Shown: positions 34,920 through 43,832, counted from the stretch's first letter. The stretch is DNA of 64,000 bases from Clostridia bacterium (GCA_024403775.1 JAKSRE010000011.1:17738-81737), one strand, 5' to 3'. Translations and numbers: made by a program. Notes: generated by a model from the sequence alone, not told the origin.

Positions 34920-37301
34920 ATGTACGAGGTAGTAAAGCGTGACGGTAAGAACGTTGAATTTCAATTGAGTAAGATCTCGGATGCTATTCGTAAGGCTTTC
35001 GTAGCTCAGGATAAGCAGTTTAATGAGGATATTATCAGTCTTCTTACTTTGATGGTTACTTCAGATTACCAGAGCAAGATTAAGAACGGCAGAATTACAG
35101 TTGAGGAGATTCAGGACAGCGTTGAGTCAGTTCTTCAGAGAGCAGGCTATGAGGATGTTGCTAAGGCATATATCCTTTACAGAAAGCAGCGTGAGAAGAT
35201 TCGTTATATGAATTCAGCTGTTCTTGACTATAAGGAACTCGTTGACAGCTACGTTAAGATTGATGACTGGCGTGTTAAGGAGAACTCAACAGTTACATAT
35301 TCTGTTGGTGGTCTCATCCTTAGTAACTCAGGTGCTATCACAGCTAACTACTGGCTCTCAGAGATTTACGATGACGAGATTGCACAGGCTCATCGTAATG
35401 CTGATATCCATATTCATGACCTCTCAATGCTCACAGGTTACTGTGCCGGATGGTCTTTGAAGCAGCTTATCCAGCAGGGTCTTGGCGGAATCACAGGTAA
35501 AATTACATCTTCACCACCTAGCCATCTCGCTACACTCTGTAATCAGATGGTTAACTTCCTCGGAATCATGCAGAATGAGTGGGCTGGTGCTCAGGCATTC
35601 TCATCATTTGATACATATCTTTCAGCTTTTGTTAAGGCTGAGAACCTCTCATATACACAGGTTAAGAAGGCTATTGAGTCATTTATCTATGGTGTAAATA
35701 CACCAAGCCGTTGGGGTACACAGGCTCCTTTCTCAAATATCACTCTTGACTGGACAGTTCCAAATGACCTTGCTGAACTCAACTGTATCGTTGGTGGTAA
35801 GGAGATGGACTTCAAGTACAAGGACTGCCAGAAGGAAATGGATATGATCAACAAGGCATTCATTGAGATTATGATCGAAGGTGATGCTAACGGCAGAGGA
35901 TTCCAGTATCCAATCCCAACATATTCAATCACACGTAACTTCGACTGGTCAGATACAGAGAACAACAGACTTCTCTTCGAGATGACAGCTAAGTATGGTA
36001 CACCTTATTTTTCAAACTATATCAACTCTGACATGGAGCCATCTGATGTACGTTCAATGTGCTGCCGTCTTAGACTTGACTTAAGAGAGCTTCGTAAGAA
36101 GTCTGGTGGATTCTTTGGTAGTGGTGAGAGCACAGGTTCAGTTGGTGTTGTTACAATCAACCTTCCTAGAATTGCTTACCTCTCAGCTAACGAAGATGAG
36201 TTCTTTACAAGACTTGATAAGATGATGGACATCTCAGCTCGTTCACTCAAGGTTAAGAGAGAGACAATTACCAAGCTTTTGGATGAGGGACTTTATCCTT
36301 ATACAAAGCACTATCTTGGAACATTTGCTAACCACTTCTCAACAATCGGTCTTATCGGTATGAACGAAGTTGGACTTAATGCAAACTGGATTAAGAAGGA
36401 TCTTACTTCTAAGGAGACACAGGAGTTCGCTAAGAAGGTATTGAACCACATGCGTGAGAGACTCTCTGATTACCAGGAGAAGTATGGTGATCTTTATAAC
36501 CTCGAGGCTACTCCAGCTGAGTCAACAACATATCGTCTTGCTAAGCACGATAAGAAGAAGTATCCAGATATCATTACTGCTCACGATAACAGCGGTGTGT
36601 ACTATTACACAAACAGCTCACATCTCCCAGTAGGATATACATCAGATATTTTCGATGCTCTTGATATCCAGGATCAGCTCCAGACTCTCTACACATCAGG
36701 TACTGTATTCCATGCATTCCTTGGTGAGAGACTCCCAGACTGGAAGGCAGCTGCTTCTCTTGTACGTAAGATTGCTGAGAACTACTCACTTCCTTACTAC
36801 ACAATGTCACCAACATACTCAATCTGTTCTGCTCACGGCTACCTTGCTGGTGAAGTTAAGATTTGTCCAGTATGTGGTAACCTTACAGAGACACACAGCC
36901 GTATCACAGGTTACTATCGTCCAGTACAGAACTGGAATGATGGTAAGGCTCAGGAGTTTAAGGATCGTAAGACATATGTTATCTCAACATCAATTCTTAA
37001 GCATAAGGGTCCAGCAGTTCAGGCAGTTACAGAAGAGAAGGCTACAGAAGCTACAGCTTCAAGAGCAATGCTCTTTACTACAAAGACATGTCCTAACTGT
37101 GTAATGGCTAAGAATATGCTTAACGAGCAGGGCTTCACTTATGACATCATCGATGCTGAGGAAGAAGTTGAGCTCACAAAGAAGTTTGGCGTAATGCAGG
37201 CTCCAACACTTATCATTCCTGATGGAGACTCATATAAGTCAATCCAGAACGTTTCAAACATCAGAAGATTCATCGCTGAGAGTAAGGGCGTTAAGGCGTA
37301 A
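34920..37301 (+). CDS. nrdD: Anaerobic (class III) ribonucleotide reductase with fused C-terminal redoxin domain
   Basis: 793 residues. An N-terminal ATP-cone domain (about 1-95) precedes the catalytic barrel. Radical-chain Cys residues are in GYCAGW and RSMCCRL; the glycyl radical is Gly664 in RITGYYRP; a zinc site is formed by CSAH and CPVCG just before it. From about residue 716 a glutaredoxin/thioredoxin-like domain follows with CPNC (Cys724, Cys727) and the cis-Pro loop QAPTLII. The catalytic part makes dNTPs without oxygen. The fused redoxin would reduce the active-site disulfide, so thiol, not formate, is the likely reductant. Confidence 0.95.
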   Translation: MYEVVKRDGKNVEFQLSKISDAIRKAFVAQDKQFNEDIISLLTLMVTSDYQSKIKNGRITVEEIQDSVESVLQRAGYEDVAKAYILYRKQREKIRYMNSAVLDYKELVDSYVKIDDWRVKENSTVTYSVGGLILSNSGAITANYWLSEIYDDEIAQAHRNADIHIHDLSMLTGYCAGWSLKQLIQQGLGGITGKITSSPPSHLATLCNQMVNFLGIMQNEWAGAQAFSSFDTYLSAFVKAENLSYTQVKKAIESFIYGVNTPSRWGTQAPFSNITLDWTVPNDLAELNCIVGGKEMDFKYKDCQKEMDMINKAFIEIMIEGDANGRGFQYPIPTYSITRNFDWSDTENNRLLFEMTAKYGTPYFSNYINSDMEPSDVRSMCCRLRLDLRELRKKSGGFFGSGESTGSVGVVTINLPRIAYLSANEDEFFTRLDKMMDISARSLKVKRETITKLLDEGLYPYTKHYLGTFANHFSTIGLIGMNEVGLNANWIKKDLTSKETQEFAKKVLNHMRERLSDYQEKYGDLYNLEATPAESTTYRLAKHDKKKYPDIITAHDNSGVYYYTNSSHLPVGYTSDIFDALDIQDQLQTLYTSGTVFHAFLGERLPDWKAAASLVRKIAENYSLPYYTMSPTYSICSAHGYLAGEVKICPVCGNLTETHSRITGYYRPVQNWNDGKAQEFKDRKTYVISTSILKHKGPAVQAVTEEKATEATASRAMLFTTKTCPNCVMAKNMLNEQGFTYDIIDAEEEVELTKKFGVMQAPTLIIPDGDSYKSIQNVSNIRRFIAESKGVKA

Positions 37302-37340
37302 AACAGATTTTTGGAAAACTCATAAATAAAACAATAAGAG

Positions 37341-37390
37341 GCCATCTCAAAAGTGATTTATTGATTACTTTTGAGATGGCTTCTTTTTTT
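37341..37390 (+). terminator. Terminator of the nrdG-nrdD operon
   Basis: GCCATCTCAAAAGT (37341-37354) pairs perfectly with ACTTTTGAGATGGC (37367-37380), then TTCTTTTTTT. Its T-tail runs directly into array element D. Confidence 0.95.
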
Positions 37391-37473
37391 GTGGGTTCTG
37401 AGGGCGAACTGTTTTTTACAAATTCTTTTTGGATTGGTTTGGAATATAGTGGTTTTGGCGGTTTTTTACAAAC

Positions 37474-37594
37474 ATGTGGCCGCTTGGGAATGGGCAATAT
37501 CTTAGTTTGGTTGCGAAGAATCGTGGGGATAGATGCTTTTCGAAGAAGAATTCTGCTCGAGATTGAATTCTGGAGCAGGATTAGGATTAAAGTA
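37474..37594 (+). repeat. Core 1 of array element, copy D
   Basis: A 121-bp segment aligning with the reverse complement of 11859-11978 and more weakly with 3601-3721. It contains GCTTTTCGAAGAAGAATTC in the middle and GGAGCAGGATTAGGATTA near the right end; TCTGCTC and GAGCAG could form a small internal hairpin. Confidence 0.72.
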
Positions 37595-38027
37595 GTTTGT
37601 AAAAATTAGTAAAATGCGTGTTTTTTACAAATATGGGAGGCTGATGTTTGTAAAAATGGAGGGCAGGAGTTGATTTTACAAACATGGGGAAGTTTAATTT
37701 GTAAAATTGAGGTTTTGCCCTGAATTTTACAAACGTGCCTTTGAGATCAGGTGGCAGGCAGAGGATGTTTTTTTGGATGCCCTTTATTTTTATGAGAACC
37801 GCAATATTTAGAATAATCGGAGTAAACAGAGATTATTCTAAATTTTCTTGGGGACAAGTAGCAGAGGTGTCACTGGGCTATTCGGCAATTTATAATTATC
37901 GCCAATTTTGACCAGAATTATAAATTTTTCCAAGGCCAGTTTATAATTTCCAGGGTTTAAGTTGAATTTTATAAACTCATTCTCTTTGAATTTATAATTC
38001 ATAACAAAAATCACATTTTTTATAAAC

Positions 38028-38117
38028 AAGAGTTTGATATTTGTCCTCTTCATCGACGCTATACAGGTAGAAATCTAACTTAGGAGCCATATTCCTGCCT
38101 TTGAAGGAGCGTTTGCT
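38028..38117 (+). repeat. Core 2 of array element, copy D
   Basis: A 90-bp segment between TTTATAATT-type runs (unit starts 128 bp apart). Its right half, with GAGCCATATTCCTGCCTTTG, matches the reverse complement of core 2 in copy B; the left half is much diverged. Confidence 0.55.
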
Positions 38118-38474
38118 GTTTATAATTTTTCTAAGATTTCCAGTAAATTATAAATCCTGCTCTCAGCAGTTTATAATTTCCCTTCTATTCTAAATAAATT
38201 ATAAATCTCGCCCCAAGCAGTTTATAATTCCCGCCTATTTCCCCAATAATTATAAATTCGCCCAGCTCTAGTTCATAATTTCTACTCCCCCCTAAAAAAC
38301 TCGCGAAATAATAAAATGTTGCAATAAAACCACACTGCTTCCAATACCCCAAAATAAAATCATACTTTTACCCCTCCAGCCGATTCCTTTTACAAGAGGA
38401 TTTTTCTTACATAGTTAAGATAGAAATCTGTGTTATAATAGCCGTAGTTTTTGTTCTTTAAAGGGGTAACTCGA

Positions 38475-39284
38475 ATGTATACATTAGAAGAAATACATGA
38501 TATCAGCTATGATTTTCTTGTTGAGTTAAATACTATCTGCCGTAAGCATGATATTGATATTATGCTTGATAGTGGTACCCTTCTTGGCGCTGTCAGAGAA
38601 AAGGATTTCATACCATGGGATGACGACGTTGATTTAGTAATCAAGCGTTCTGATTATGATAAGTTTATAAAAGTTATCTGTGATGAATTGAGCGACAAGT
38701 ATGAATTTCTGCCAACTTCGGCATATAATGGACATTTCTTCGATTTTGCTCCTCGTTTTATTTATAAGGAAGGCTTCCTTCGTAATGAGACAGAAGAGGA
38801 CAAGGCATATAACAATATGCAAAATCGTGTAGCTTTCGATCTTTTTATTCTCGAGAACTGCCCTGATAATGAGTTAATCCATAAGCTCTATGTGTTTATG
38901 CTTAAGATGCTTTATGGTATGGGAATGGCGCATCGTGTAAGTCTTAAAGTGGAGAAACATTCTTTCGTGGATCGCATGAGAATTATGGTGCTCACCACGA
39001 TGGGAAAGTTTTTTAGTTTGAAGTCCATTTTCGCGATGTTTGATAAGCTTTCTAATAAATGTAATAAAAAGGATACTGCACGTTACTGGATTCCAACCAC
39101 AATTCTTAAGGAAATCCACCTTACATATGATAAGAAATGGTACGAGGGTACTTCTGAATATCCTATAAGAGATACGAGCTTTAAGTGTCCAAAGGATTCT
39201 GATGCTGTGCTTAAAAATCTTTACGGACCAACTTATATGACTCCGCCTCCTGTTGAAGAGCGCGTGTCTATGCACATGGAGTGA
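38475..39284 (+). CDS. LicD-family nucleotidyltransferase-fold protein
   Basis: 269 residues from ATG 38475, chosen because AAGGGG lies 8 bases upstream (the frame opens at 38451). The LicD core reads LDSGTLLGAVREKDFIPWDDDVDL, with the metal-binding acidic pair DDD, and the family C-terminal LKNLYGPTYMTPPP is intact. LicD proteins transfer phosphocholine or similar phospho-groups to surface glycans. Here the acceptor is unknown. The flippase gene begins 5 bp after its stop, so both probably serve one surface polysaccharide. A TATAAT at 38434-38439 may be its -10. Confidence 0.9.
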   Translation: MYTLEEIHDISYDFLVELNTICRKHDIDIMLDSGTLLGAVREKDFIPWDDDVDLVIKRSDYDKFIKVICDELSDKYEFLPTSAYNGHFFDFAPRFIYKEGFLRNETEEDKAYNNMQNRVAFDLFILENCPDNELIHKLYVFMLKMLYGMGMAHRVSLKVEKHSFVDRMRIMVLTTMGKFFSLKSIFAMFDKLSNKCNKKDTARYWIPTTILKEIHLTYDKKWYEGTSEYPIRDTSFKCPKDSDAVLKNLYGPTYMTPPPVEERVSMHME

Positions 39285-39288
39285 TTCG

Positions 39289-40605
39289 ATGGATTCTGTA
39301 TATAAGTTTTTTCTCGATTCAAAAGACAGAGATAGGTCAGGGGTAATCTGGAATACCGCGGCCAATATGATTTTTGGTTTTCAGTCTCTTCTCATAAATA
39401 TTGTTCTTCGTATGGTCGTTGATTTGTCGATGAGCGGAATTTTTACTATCGGCTTTTCGAATGCGACTCTGTTTTTGATGATTGGAAAATACGGAATGCG
39501 TGACTATCAGGTGTCCGACATTAATGAGAAATTTAGTTTCTACGACTATCGCTCTGCCAAGTATTTTACGACATTTCTGATGATTGTTGTGTCGCTTATT
39601 TATACGACATATGCGAGCATAAATAATTCCTATTCGCTTTTTAAGGCGACCGCCATGATTCTTATCTGTTTCCTTAAAACACACGATGCGATTGAGGATG
39701 TATATTATTGTCATTATCTTAAAAATAAGCGCCTCGATATTGCTGGTAAACTCATGTTTACTCGCCTTATGCTTACCATTGTGGCATTTTCTATTGCTAT
39801 AGTTATCAGCAGAAATCTCGTTGTTGCTCTTGTTGTGGCAAATATTGTATCGCTTTTTCTTCTCGTGTTCTCTATCGTGAGAATTTTTCCTAGATCTGAA
39901 GTTAAGGACTGCGATCTTAAAATGTTTTCCAATAAGAGAAGCAGCGGTTCAGCACCAATGCCAAAGGCAAAAATTCGCAGTATTCTCTCTGTAGGATTCC
40001 CATTATTTCTTGGAGTTTTCCTAGCATATTATGTTACAGCTGCCTCGAAAATCGCAGTTGATTCACAAATGAATGATGACATCATGGCTATCTACGGCTT
40101 CCTTACTATGCCACTTTTTGTAATAAGTCTTATGAATACAATCATCTTCACACCACAAATGCTTGGTGTTGTTAACTCCTGGGAGAAACGTGATTTAAAG
40201 GCATTCTTTAAATCAATGTGGCGCCAGATTTTAATTATTCTTCTATTAACTGTTGCGTGTGTCTGCGGCGCATGGCTTCTCGGTGTGCCTGTCTTATCAA
40301 TAGTGTTTAATACTGATCTTGCACCATATAAGACTGAACTTCTAATTCTTCTTGTAGGTGGAGGATTACTTGCTTTATCAGAATTTTTGGTAATTATGGC
40401 CACGCTTATTAGATTTCAGAAGGCTACTGCAATTGGATATATCATTGGTGGTGTCTGTGCATTTTTTGTAAGTACACCAATGGTAAAACATTATGGAATT
40501 CGTGGTGCTGCAAATTCTTATGTTCTTCTCACAGGACTTTTGTGTTTGTGTTTCAGCATTATTTTTGCAATCGGATACAAAAAGCGCGTAAGCGAGAAGG
40601 TATGA
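39289..40605 (+). CDS. Polysaccharide flippase-like membrane protein (Wzx/MOP type)
   Basis: 438 residues from ATG 39289, with ATGGAG upstream overlapping the LicD stop region. About 12 membrane segments without large loops, as expected for a flippase that moves lipid-linked sugars across the membrane. The opening RSGVIWNTAANMIFGFQSLLI is typical of the MOP/Wzx superfamily. Co-transcribed with the LicD gene; a strong hairpin follows. Confidence 0.82.
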   Translation: MDSVYKFFLDSKDRDRSGVIWNTAANMIFGFQSLLINIVLRMVVDLSMSGIFTIGFSNATLFLMIGKYGMRDYQVSDINEKFSFYDYRSAKYFTTFLMIVVSLIYTTYASINNSYSLFKATAMILICFLKTHDAIEDVYYCHYLKNKRLDIAGKLMFTRLMLTIVAFSIAIVISRNLVVALVVANIVSLFLLVFSIVRIFPRSEVKDCDLKMFSNKRSSGSAPMPKAKIRSILSVGFPLFLGVFLAYYVTAASKIAVDSQMNDDIMAIYGFLTMPLFVISLMNTIIFTPQMLGVVNSWEKRDLKAFFKSMWRQILIILLLTVACVCGAWLLGVPVLSIVFNTDLAPYKTELLILLVGGGLLALSEFLVIMATLIRFQKATAIGYIIGGVCAFFVSTPMVKHYGIRGAANSYVLLTGLLCLCFSIIFAIGYKKRVSEKV

Positions 40606-40657
40606 TGTATTAATCTATTCTGGTACACACTTCATCTTTACAGAAAAAATACAATAA

Positions 40658-40687
40658 TAGAGCCCCGCTATTTCTAACGGGGCTCTA
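40658..40687. terminator. Bidirectional terminator between flippase and TspO genes
   Basis: TAGAGCCCCG (40658-40667) pairs perfectly with CGGGGCTCTA (40678-40687). The + side tail is AT-rich; the minus side reads ATTATTGTATTTTTT, a better T-tail. The rest of 40606-40849 shows no gene. Confidence 0.85.
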
Positions 40688-40849
40688 ATAATACAAACTT
40701 AAATTCTAAATAAAGAGGTTTTTCTTTTCTTTTATGATTTCATTATAAATATCAATTTAGTGTTTGTTAGGGAGCATTTGTTAATAAAAAAAGAACAAAA
40801 ACGCCAAATGCCACAATTTTGAACATTTTTATCATAAAAGTACACACTT

Positions 40850-41320
40850 TTAGTTCAAAAGTGCTATTCCAAGGTTCAAATAGCCTGCAAATGTGAGCCA
40901 AATGAGATATGGAATTGTGAGGATAAATGCAAAAGCTGATACTTTGCGATAGTTTTGTGCCATTTTATAGACAAGAAACCAGAGAAGAACAAGAAGAAGA
41001 AAGGCGACCAGATACTGTTCCATATTAAAGAAGACTATAGACCAGCTAAAGTTAACAATTAACTGAAGGATGTAGAAAACAAGGCCGCCTACACGAGCGG
41101 AGTCTTTGGTGTTCTTTCTGAACATTAGAAAACTTCCAAGTCCCATGAAGATATAAAGGATTGTCCAGGCTACAGGGAAGAGCCAGGAGGGCGGGGCCAG
41201 CGGTGGCTTTGACATTGTGTCAAACTGAAGCATGGCGGAACGTGTAAAATTACTGACCAGAAAGCCACCGAGTAAAGGTATGGCGATTGCGATAATGAGT
41301 TCTATGATTTTGCGCAACAT
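40850..41320 (-). CDS. tspO: TspO/MBR (tryptophan-rich sensory protein) family
   Basis: 156 residues with five membrane helices. Family signatures KPPLAPPSWLFPVAWTILY and, near the end, the FxxxPYLIWLTFAGYLN stretch are clear. TspO proteins bind porphyrins and other hydrophobic ligands and are linked to oxidative or photo-stress; the exact role here is unknown. AAAGGAG precedes the ATG. It lies downstream of the superoxide reductase gene on the same strand, separated by a structured 179-bp leader ending in a terminator-like hairpin. Confidence 0.93.
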   Translation of the reverse strand: MLRKIIELIIAIAIPLLGGFLVSNFTRSAMLQFDTMSKPPLAPPSWLFPVAWTILYIFMGLGSFLMFRKNTKDSARVGGLVFYILQLIVNFSWSIVFFNMEQYLVAFLLLVLLWFLVYKMAQNYRKVSAFAFILTIPYLIWLTFAGYLNLGIALLN

Positions 41321-41340
41321 ATAAATATCTCCTTTCGAGA

Positions 41341-41404
41341 ATAAAAACCACCCGGATGTTTATAAGAGAAAGTGGGAGAGAGAATCTTAAAACATCCGCG
41401 TGGT
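41341..41404 (-). terminator. Strong hairpin with T-tail just before tspO (terminator or attenuator)
   Basis: On the minus strand ACCACGCGGATGTTT (41404-41390) pairs with AAACATCCGGGTGGT (41361-41347) with one mismatch, then TTTTATT. The T-tail ends about 10 bases before the tspO ribosome site. Upstream in the same leader AAGAATTCGG (41502-41493) and CCGAATTCTT (41427-41418) can also pair around about 65 nt. It may end superoxide reductase transcripts, attenuate tspO, or both. Confidence 0.75.
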
Positions 41405-41499
41405 AATATCAGCCTTTAAGAATTCGGAGTAACCTTTTGTAACGGCTGGGTGATTACTTTGGCCTCTTTAGACATCGTGATCGAATACTGCCCGAATTC

Positions 41500-41880
41500 T
41501 TATTCCGTCTTCCAGAGTCCGTGAATATTGCAATAGCAGTAGACACTTAGGACCTCGTCATCCGGAGCCACGTGAAACTCGACAACCGGCTCATCACTAT
41601 CGGAGAGCTCAACCCGCTGGCAGCCATTTTTGGTGTGAAGGAGTATCCACTTAATATGGTGCTGCGGGCTCATAGGATGAGCCAATTTGCCCACTCGAAC
41701 AGTAATGACATTGCCTCTTCTCGAGTAGACTGGTAGATGGTGCTCCCCGTTTTCTTCTTCAGAGGTGTGGGGAATCAATTCTGTCATCTCTGTCATGCAG
41801 CATGTAAACGGAAGATCCTTGTCTTCAATGACGTTTATCAGCTGACCACAGATCGAACAAATAAAAAAGCGTGAATTCAT
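41500..41880 (-). CDS. Desulfoferrodoxin / superoxide reductase (2Fe type)
   Basis: 126 residues from ATG 41880; the frame opens far upstream at 42036 but the product MNSRFFICSICGQ begins as the family does. The N-terminal desulforedoxin-like centre has Cys8, 11, 27 and 28. The catalytic iron site is formed by His48, His68, His74, His120 and Cys117 (HPMSPQHH and YCNIHG). It reduces superoxide to hydrogen peroxide in the anaerobe's cytoplasm. The conserved catalytic Lys in EKH is His here (Glu46-His47-His48). Divergent from the regulator gene at 42062. Confidence 0.93.
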   Translation of the reverse strand: MNSRFFICSICGQLINVIEDKDLPFTCCMTEMTELIPHTSEEENGEHHLPVYSRRGNVITVRVGKLAHPMSPQHHIKWILLHTKNGCQRVELSDSDEPVVEFHVAPDDEVLSVYCYCNIHGLWKTE

Positions 41881-42061
41881 TGGAGTAACCTTCTTTCCTT
41901 GGAGTTGTCGAAGCTTCGTTGTGCCTAGAGTATATCTGGTGGGAATTTTTATTGTATGTGTCACAAAACCGAATTTAATGTCTATCAATCTAATAAAGTG
42001 TGTTCTGCCACACCCAAACGCAAGTATAATGACCATAAATTACCAGGTGGGAGGGACTTAT

Positions 42062-42844
42062 ATGTTAGATAAAAGGAGACTTCGTGAATTATCACGCAAT
42101 CTTGAACAAAATCCAGATAATTACATGAATTCTCTGCGTAATAATCTTCTGATGTATATAGGACAAAAAGATATCACGCTCTGTGATCTTGCAAATAAGG
42201 CGGATGTCTCAGTTAACACACTTAAGACTCTGGTTTATGGATATTCTGATGACTGTCATCTGTCGACAGTTGTTAAACTGGCAAGAGCTTTAAATGTTAG
42301 TGTTGATGAATTGATTGGAAGTGGAACGCTGGCGCCTCAGACCTGTGAGACTCTCCAGATTATAAGGATGCTCCCTGAGAGTTTTACTCACTTTGTAAGG
42401 TGGGCTACGCACTATCATTATGATATGCTTAATTCAAATAAAGTTTCTGTTAAGTCCGTTGAGCTTATGACTCCAAAGATAACGGAGCATGGAAATCTTA
42501 AAGTATCCAGTAACTTTGACGTAATAGATATATCTGATGTGAATCCTAATGTAAGAGCTAAAATTTTTATGGGAATTAAGATACCGAATTCACATTATGC
42601 ACCAAGTTACTTCGAAAATGATGTTGTTTTTATAGCAAACGACAGAGATGCAAGACCAGGTGAGAATGTGGTAGTATCTATCTCGGACTGTATGTGGATT
42701 CTGGAGAAACGCATGGAGGCCGTTGGAGGTCAGCTTAAAGTATCCTATTATTCAATAAGGGATAATCGCTTATTTGCCAAAGAAGAAGAGATTCAGCTTG
42801 TGGTCGGATATATAGCGGAAGTAAAGCATCTTCCTCAAGAATAG
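42062..42844 (+). CDS. XRE-family regulator with S24/LexA-like C-terminal domain
   Basis: 260 residues from ATG 42062 with GGGAGGG about 7 bases upstream (frame open from 41921). An N-terminal helix-turn-helix (about 30-85) reads LCDLANKADVSVNTLKTLVYG. The C-terminal half resembles the LexA/CI S24 fold (PSYFENDVVFIAND, ARPGENVVVSISD), but the position of the catalytic Ser appears to be His, so self-cleavage is doubtful. It shares a 181-bp divergent promoter region with the superoxide reductase, which contains the palindrome CGAAGCTTCG (41909-41918), a possible operator. Confidence 0.8.
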   Translation: MLDKRRLRELSRNLEQNPDNYMNSLRNNLLMYIGQKDITLCDLANKADVSVNTLKTLVYGYSDDCHLSTVVKLARALNVSVDELIGSGTLAPQTCETLQIIRMLPESFTHFVRWATHYHYDMLNSNKVSVKSVELMTPKITEHGNLKVSSNFDVIDISDVNPNVRAKIFMGIKIPNSHYAPSYFENDVVFIANDRDARPGENVVVSISDCMWILEKRMEAVGGQLKVSYYSIRDNRLFAKEEEIQLVVGYIAEVKHLPQE

Positions 42845-42876
42845 TCAGGTGACGGATCTGGGAGAATTACTTACTA

Positions 42877-43821
42877 ATGAAGGTTTATGAGGAATATAAC
42901 GAATGTACTCTGTGTCCAAGAAACTGCAGGGTCAATCGTAATGAAGGACAGAAGGGATTTTGTAAAATGCCTTCTTCTTCTGTAGTAAATCTTATCATGC
43001 ACCATTTTGGTGAAGAACCAGTCATAAGTGGTACAAATCCTGAATTAGAAAGAGGAAGCGGAACAGTATTTTTTGAGGGCTGTACATTAAGATGTGCTTT
43101 TTGCCAGAATCATGAGATCTCAAATAGTGAGACAGCCAGAGGGCAAATTATGGATGCCTCTGAACTTGCAGCAAACTATTTAAGACTTCAGGATGAGGGC
43201 GTATATAATATTAATCTTGTGACAGCAAGTCATTTTGCACCTGTTATAATAGACAGTCTTAAAATTGCGAAGAATAATGGTCTTCATATTCCTGTAGTTT
43301 ATAACTGCTCTGGTTTTGAGAAAGTTGAGACGATAAAAAAATTGGAAGGCCTTGTGGATGTCTATCTCCCAGATATGAAGTTTTGTGGAAGCCAGCTTGC
43401 GGGAGAGATAAGTAGTGCCCCTGATTATTTTGAGATAGCAAAACTTGCCTTGGAAGAGATGGTAAGGCAGACTGGGGAAATAAGAATTAATGACGAAGGA
43501 ATTATGGAAAAAGGCGTAATAGTAAGACATCTTATGCTTCCAGGCGAGCTCTTTGACACCCGTAAAATCTTAGATTATCTTCTTGATAATTATGGAAACA
43601 GAATTTATATAAGTCTTATGTGCCAGTATACCCCTTGTGAGGAATATATTAACAGCAACAAAAATCTAAGTGATAGTCTTCGCAAAAAACTTCTTGGTAC
43701 CCTTAATATGAAGCATTACGAGGCCATGGCGGACTATCTTTATGGCCTTGGACAGGAGAATGCTTTTATTCAGGAAGAACAGTCTAAAGGTAATACCTTT
43801 CTTCCAGATTTCAATGTTTAG
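42877..43821 (+). CDS. Radical SAM protein, PflX-like (pyruvate formate-lyase activase-related)
   Basis: 314 residues. An N-terminal Cys set CTLCPRNCRVNR...GFC binds a probable extra cluster; the radical-SAM motif is CTLRCAFCQN. The rest matches the PflX/YgiQ-like activase relatives found in many anaerobes, whose substrates are unproven. No glycyl-radical enzyme is next to it. The nearest Shine-Dalgarno-like GGGAG is about 17 bases before the ATG, so translation may be weak or coupled to the regulator gene 32 bp upstream. Confidence 0.85.
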   Translation: MKVYEEYNECTLCPRNCRVNRNEGQKGFCKMPSSSVVNLIMHHFGEEPVISGTNPELERGSGTVFFEGCTLRCAFCQNHEISNSETARGQIMDASELAANYLRLQDEGVYNINLVTASHFAPVIIDSLKIAKNNGLHIPVVYNCSGFEKVETIKKLEGLVDVYLPDMKFCGSQLAGEISSAPDYFEIAKLALEEMVRQTGEIRINDEGIMEKGVIVRHLMLPGELFDTRKILDYLLDNYGNRIYISLMCQYTPCEEYINSNKNLSDSLRKKLLGTLNMKHYEAMADYLYGLGQENAFIQEEQSKGNTFLPDFNV

Positions 43822-43832
43822 TGAAGTTTCAT

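Larger units (their letters stand above)
37387..38281. repeat. Composite 51-bp-pitch palindrome array, copy D
   Basis: Thirteen units between nrdD and licD, same orientation as copy A. TTTGTAAAA-type: 37387 (degenerate), 37437, core 1, 37595, 37646, 37697. One TTTAGAAT-type unit: 37806. TTTATAATT-type: 37888, 37939, 37990, core 2, 38118, 38169, 38220, 38271 (left arm only). Steps inside runs are 51 bp, except 50 for the first degenerate pair. The core 1 gap is 158 bp as in A and B. Zone order equals that of copy B read in reverse. Confidence 0.9.

Noticed and set aside
41421..41480. 19-codon minus-strand peptide (starting MSKEAKV) in the tspO leader
   Set aside because: No ribosome site; its similarity to the sequence upstream of the superoxide reductase start reflects a DNA repeat rather than a proven peptide.
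41881..42036. N-terminal extension of superoxide reductase
   Set aside because: The family start is at 41880 with a suitable upstream site; the extension would run through the divergent promoter region.
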